Assembly: GCA_003152795.1 (NCBI GenBank)
Contig: PMBA01000145.1
Span: 1,894 to 10,600, forward strand
Source: Acidobacteriaceae bacterium
GTDB taxonomy: Bacteria; Acidobacteriota; Terriglobia; Terriglobales; Acidobacteriaceae
Length of the DNA stretch: 8,707 bases
Direction of reading: 5' to 3'
Shown: one piece after another, positions 6,569-8,707 of the stretch
How positions within the stretch are numbered: the stretch's first letter is position 1
Layout of the letters: each line of letters starts with the position of its first letter
Notes under the pieces: generated by a model
Told to the model about the DNA's origin: nothing
Database searches by the model: none
The model's input: the letters and a program-made list of their open reading frames with translations, nothing else
Made by a program: the position numbers and the translations under genes

Positions 6569-7186
6569 TCAGTCAATCTCTGGCGTGGACTGGCGGCGAT
6601 ATCTCCACCATAGAAACAGGATCACAGCCACGGCAGCAATCAAAGCGGCAATATTGAAGCCCTCCAGGGCACGCAGCAAATGGCGCCAATGTTGGCCGAA
6701 GAGATATCCTGCGCTGGCGATGGCAGTAACCCAGACAACGGCACCCAGGAAGTTGAAGAGAGTAAAAATTCGCCAGCGCATGCGCAGCACGCCGGCCAGC
6801 GGTCCGGCGAAGACGCGCATGCCGAAGACGAAGCGGGCAAAGAAAATGCCGGCCGCGCCATAGCGGTCGAACATCTTCTCCCCGCGCTTGAGCGCGGCCG
6901 GCGAAATTCGAAAAAAACTTCGATAGCGATCGAGCAAGGGCCGCCCGCCGTAGTGGCCCAAGGCGTAGCCCAGGTTGTCGCCGAGCGTGGCGGCACAGGT
7001 GGCAACCACGATGATCCAGCCGAGATGGAGCTGGTGTTCGGAATAGGCCAGAAAACTCGCCAGCAGGAGCGTGGTCTCGCCGGGGACGGGAAGGCCGGCG
7101 TTCTCGCAGAGCAATGCCAGAGCCACGGCCCAGTAACCGTAGTCGGCGACGAATGCACGCAGCGAGTGAAAAATCGTGTGGTCCAT
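6569..7186 (-). CDS. DedA-family membrane protein (SNARE-associated / VTT domain)
   Basis: This 205-residue integral inner-membrane protein belongs to a family linked to membrane homeostasis, proton-motive-force-dependent phenotypes and lipid-carrier flipping. Hallmarks seen are CENAGLPVPGET (27-38) in the re-entrant region, GDNLGYALGHYGG (69-81) and FFARFVFGMRVFAGPLAG (115-132). Arg118 and Arg124 are spaced six apart, like the arginines reported as essential in E. coli YqjA/YghB. Hydrophobic stretches lie around 17-29, 36-48, 55-72, 140-163 and 178-195. A basic tail (WWRYRRQ) ends the protein. The length is normal for the family. The start is the first ATG of the frame but has no visible ribosome site, and the region immediately upstream is the heptamer inverted repeat, so expression may depend on that structure or on a leaderless transcript. 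The substrate lipid is unknown. Confidence 0.9.
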   Translation of the reverse strand: MDHTIFHSLRAFVADYGYWAVALALLCENAGLPVPGETTLLLASFLAYSEHQLHLGWIIVVATCAATLGDNLGYALGHYGGRPLLDRYRSFFRISPAALKRGEKMFDRYGAAGIFFARFVFGMRVFAGPLAGVLRMRWRIFTLFNFLGAVVWVTAIASAGYLFGQHWRHLLRALEGFNIAALIAAVAVILFLWWRYRRQSTPEID

Positions 7187-7196
7187 GATGAAGCAA

Positions 7197-7270
7197 GTTC
7201 TCAGTTCCCGGTTCCCAGTTCTCAGAAAAGAGGGTTTTACTGAGAACTGAGAGCCGAGAACGGGAACTGA
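7197..7270. repeat. Heptamer-based inverted repeat (large imperfect stem-loop) between hydrolase and DedA genes
   Basis: Positions 7197-7224 are four tandem heptamers fitting GTTCYCR. Positions 7241-7267 hold the reverse-orientation counterparts (TGAGAAC, TGAGAGC, CGAGAAC, GGGAAC). The outer 10 bases (7201-7210 with 7261-7270) and inner 10 bases (7216-7225 with 7240-7249) pair perfectly. AAAA/TTTT extends the inner stem around a GAGGG loop. The middle is an uneven internal loop of 5 versus 11 bases. It abuts the hydrolase stop codon and fills most of the 84-base gap. It may act as a terminator or attenuator, or be a dispersed REP-like element. Confidence 0.8.
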
Positions 7271-8200
7271 TCAGTTTCGTTTTTCGGCGGTGAGAAAATC
7301 GACTAGCGCGCGGTTGAAGTCCTCGGGCGCTTCTTCGTAGGGCAGGTGGCCGACGCCCTTGAACGCCACGAGTCTCGCGTCGCGAAAATTACGGCGCAGC
7401 GGCTCGGCGGATTGGAAATGAACGGCGCGGTCCTTCGTTCCCCAGATCAGGAGCGTGGGGTAGTCGCGAATTCCGGGGAGCGCCGCCCGCAGTTCCGCGA
7501 GGTCCGCCGTCCAACTGGTTACGATGCGCGAGCCATGCCGGAAGCCGTGGTTCTTGAGGACGGGCATGCGGTAGCCGTCGAGCGAATCGGGTGGAATTTT
7601 CGATCCGTCACCGAACATGCGGCGCAGCCACAGATAGTCGAGAGAGCGCCAGCGCTCGATGGTATTGCGGAAAAGCAGGCCGCCGAAAGCGCTGCCCAAG
7701 AACGGTGCCAGCCGCTTGCCATGCGGCGACCAGGGATTGACGGGAGCCACCAGGATCAGTCGCTGGAGCCGCGAATCGTGGCGCTCTGCACAAAGGGCCG
7801 CGACCATGATGGCAACGCCGCCGCCGTGGGATGTGCCCAGCAAGTCGAAATTCCCGATGCCTAACTCGTTGGTAAATTGCAATACGCGCTCGGCGGTCGC
7901 GCGCACGGTGCAATCCATGCCCTCAATCGCGGTCGACAAGCCAGCGCCCAGATTGTCGATGGCGTAAACGGTCGCATGGTGCGCCAGTTCCGGGATGGTG
8001 AATCTCCAGGAAAAGGAATACCCCATCAACCCGTGAATCAGGATGAGCGGCGGGCCTGACCCGGCTTTGAGGTAGCGCATGCGTCCCTTGGGAAGATCGA
8101 GCCAGCGCTCTTCGATGGCAATTCCAGCCGTGGCCGGGATCGTGTTGCGGTCGCCGGACGGAATTGATGCCTGGTGAAAATTTTGCGCTTTGATGGGCAA
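7271..8200 (-). CDS. Alpha/beta-hydrolase-fold protein
   Basis: From TTG 8200 the product has 309 residues. The fold is clear: oxyanion-loop HGLMG at 56-60, nucleophile elbow GTSHGG with Ser124, probable acid Asp257 in WGTKDRAV and catalytic His285 in GVGHLPYEEAP. A cap region of about 155-235 lies between strands 6 and 7. The family covers esterases, lipases, epoxide hydrolases and C-C hydrolases, and the substrate cannot be told from sequence. I prefer TTG 8200 because GAGG at 8207-8210 lies 6 bases upstream. The ATG at 8275 would give 334 residues, but it overlaps the terminator hairpin and its extra 25 residues look unconserved. No signal peptide is evident, so it is probably cytoplasmic. 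The stop codon touches the heptamer repeat. The start assignment is moderate; the family assignment is strong. Confidence 0.88.
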   Translation of the reverse strand: MPIKAQNFHQASIPSGDRNTIPATAGIAIEERWLDLPKGRMRYLKAGSGPPLILIHGLMGYSFSWRFTIPELAHHATVYAIDNLGAGLSTAIEGMDCTVRATAERVLQFTNELGIGNFDLLGTSHGGGVAIMVAALCAERHDSRLQRLILVAPVNPWSPHGKRLAPFLGSAFGGLLFRNTIERWRSLDYLWLRRMFGDGSKIPPDSLDGYRMPVLKNHGFRHGSRIVTSWTADLAELRAALPGIRDYPTLLIWGTKDRAVHFQSAEPLRRNFRDARLVAFKGVGHLPYEEAPEDFNRALVDFLTAEKRN

Positions 8201-8206
8201 CGAAAT

Positions 8207-8210
8207 CCTC
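8207..8210 (-). promoter_or_regulatory. Ribosome binding site supporting the TTG start of the hydrolase
   Basis: On the minus strand GAGG is followed by a 6-base spacer and TTG at 8200. This is the best start signal in the 5' part of the frame and argues against the upstream ATG at 8275. Confidence 0.5.
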
Positions 8211-8249
8211 GCAGACAGATTCTTACAGGGTGATATCGCCTCTAACGCT

Positions 8250-8280
8250 TGGGGAGCCGACTCCTGGCTCCCCATTTTTT
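8250..8280 (+). terminator. Intrinsic terminator on the plus strand, antisense to both flanking genes
   Basis: TGGGGAGCC (8250-8258) and GGCTCCCCA (8266-8274) form a perfect 9-bp stem with a 7-base loop, followed directly by six T (8275-8280). Read on the minus strand it has no T-run after the stem, so as an intrinsic terminator it works only for plus-strand transcripts, although both neighbouring genes are on the minus strand. Confidence 0.8.
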
Positions 8281-8296
8281 CGTCTCTATCTCTTCT

Positions 8297-8707
8297 TCAT
8301 CTCTTCTTCCGCTTCTTGCCCAGCAATTTCTTGAGCACTTTGATCCCTTTATCCACGTGCTTTTCTTGCAGCAGGAACGGCGGCAGGAAACGCAGCACGG
8401 TGTCCTGGGTCGCGTTGAAAAGGACACCCTCCGCCAATGCCTGCTCCACCAGCGGGCGCGCGGGAATGTCGAGCACGAGGCCCTGGATCAATCCGCGGCC
8501 GCGCGCTTCGCGAGTGGCGGCGTACTTGTCGACCAGTTCCTGGAGTTGCTGATGCAGGTATCCGCCAACCTTCACGACGTTTTCGAGCAGGTGCTCTTCT
8601 TCGACGATGGCGAAATATTCGAGGGCGACGCGGCACGCCAGCGGCCCCCCGCCAAAAGTCGTGCCATGCTGCCCAGCGGAAATCGCGGAGGCGAAATGTT
8701 CTTTCGA
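8297..8707 (-). CDS. argD: Class III aminotransferase, C-terminal part (probable acetylornithine aminotransferase ArgD)
   Basis: The last 136 residues of a PLP-dependent enzyme are visible; the N-terminus and PLP lysine lie beyond the right edge. HGTTFGGGPLAC matches the ArgD-type HGSTFGGNPLAC segment that contacts PLP phosphate. ARGRGLIQGLVLD matches the family's G-x-G-L-x-x-G turn, and VLRFLPPFLL matches the RxxPP motif that closes the fold. This supports transamination of N-acetylornithine in arginine synthesis. Ornithine, succinylornithine or 4-aminobutyrate aminotransferases share the same motifs, so the exact substrate is uncertain. The usual Asn after FGG is Gly here. The protein ends in a very basic LLGKKRKKR tail, longer and more charged than I expect for ArgD. 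The hydrolase gene follows on the same strand after about 100 bases. Confidence 0.85.
   Translation of the reverse strand, partial: SKEHFASAISAGQHGTTFGGGPLACRVALEYFAIVEEEHLLENVVKVGGYLHQQLQELVDKYAATREARGRGLIQGLVLDIPARPLVEQALAEGVLFNATQDTVLRFLPPFLLQEKHVDKGIKVLKKLLGKKRKKR

Noticed and set aside
6057..6863. 268-codon plus-strand frame spanning the four-helix protein and the DedA gene
   Set aside because: It runs out of frame through one gene and antisense through another. Its C-terminal half is a Lys/Arg/Ala-rich low-complexity shadow.
6680..7864. Plus-strand frames of 187 and 172 codons (6680-7243 and 7346-7864)
   Set aside because: They are antisense to the DedA and hydrolase genes, which both carry clear family motifs. 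The first would also read through the heptamer repeat.

Overview
This window looks like a chromosomal stretch from a GC-rich, free-living Gram-negative bacterium. An Acidobacteriota-like origin is my best inference. It rests on the mix of genes, two lineage-specific-looking membrane proteins, a predicted outer-membrane barrel, and a heptamer-based inverted repeat between genes. None of these is diagnostic, and I could not run a search. Most of the window is ordinary housekeeping or metabolic DNA. I see no phage, transposase, CRISPR array, tRNA or rRNA.

Layout. Positions 1-1589 (minus) hold the N-terminal 529 residues of a multi-PAS sensory protein; its output domain lies beyond the left edge. 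A roughly 300-base divergent intergenic region follows. A plus-strand block then runs from 1899 to 6513. It starts with 3-hydroxybutyryl-CoA dehydrogenase (1899-2756) and, 9 bases later, a four-helix membrane protein of unknown function (2766-3143). Next come a YycJ/WalJ-type metallo-beta-lactamase-fold hydrolase (3273-4082) and, 6 bases later, a two-helix membrane protein with an anti-sigma-like zinc motif (4089-4529). The block ends with a secreted Met/His-rich probable outer-membrane protein (4642-6012) and another four-helix membrane protein with buried glutamates (6094-6513). The rest is minus-strand: a DedA-family membrane protein (6569-7186), an alpha/beta hydrolase (7271-8200 or 8275), and the C-terminal 136 residues of a class III aminotransferase that looks like acetylornithine aminotransferase ArgD (8297-8707).

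The gene pairs with very short spacing (hbd with its membrane protein, yycJ-like with the zinc-motif protein) are probably cotranscribed. The convergent junction at 6514-6568 contains a two-block hairpin. The gap between the hydrolase and the DedA gene is filled almost entirely by a large imperfect stem-loop built from heptamers. Between the aminotransferase and the hydrolase lies a textbook intrinsic terminator that faces the plus strand, antisense to both flanking genes.

The parts least explained by known biology are the Met/His-rich outer-membrane protein, the YycJ-like plus zinc-motif membrane pair, the heptamer inverted repeat, and the antisense-facing terminator. I did not find a clear new multi-gene system.
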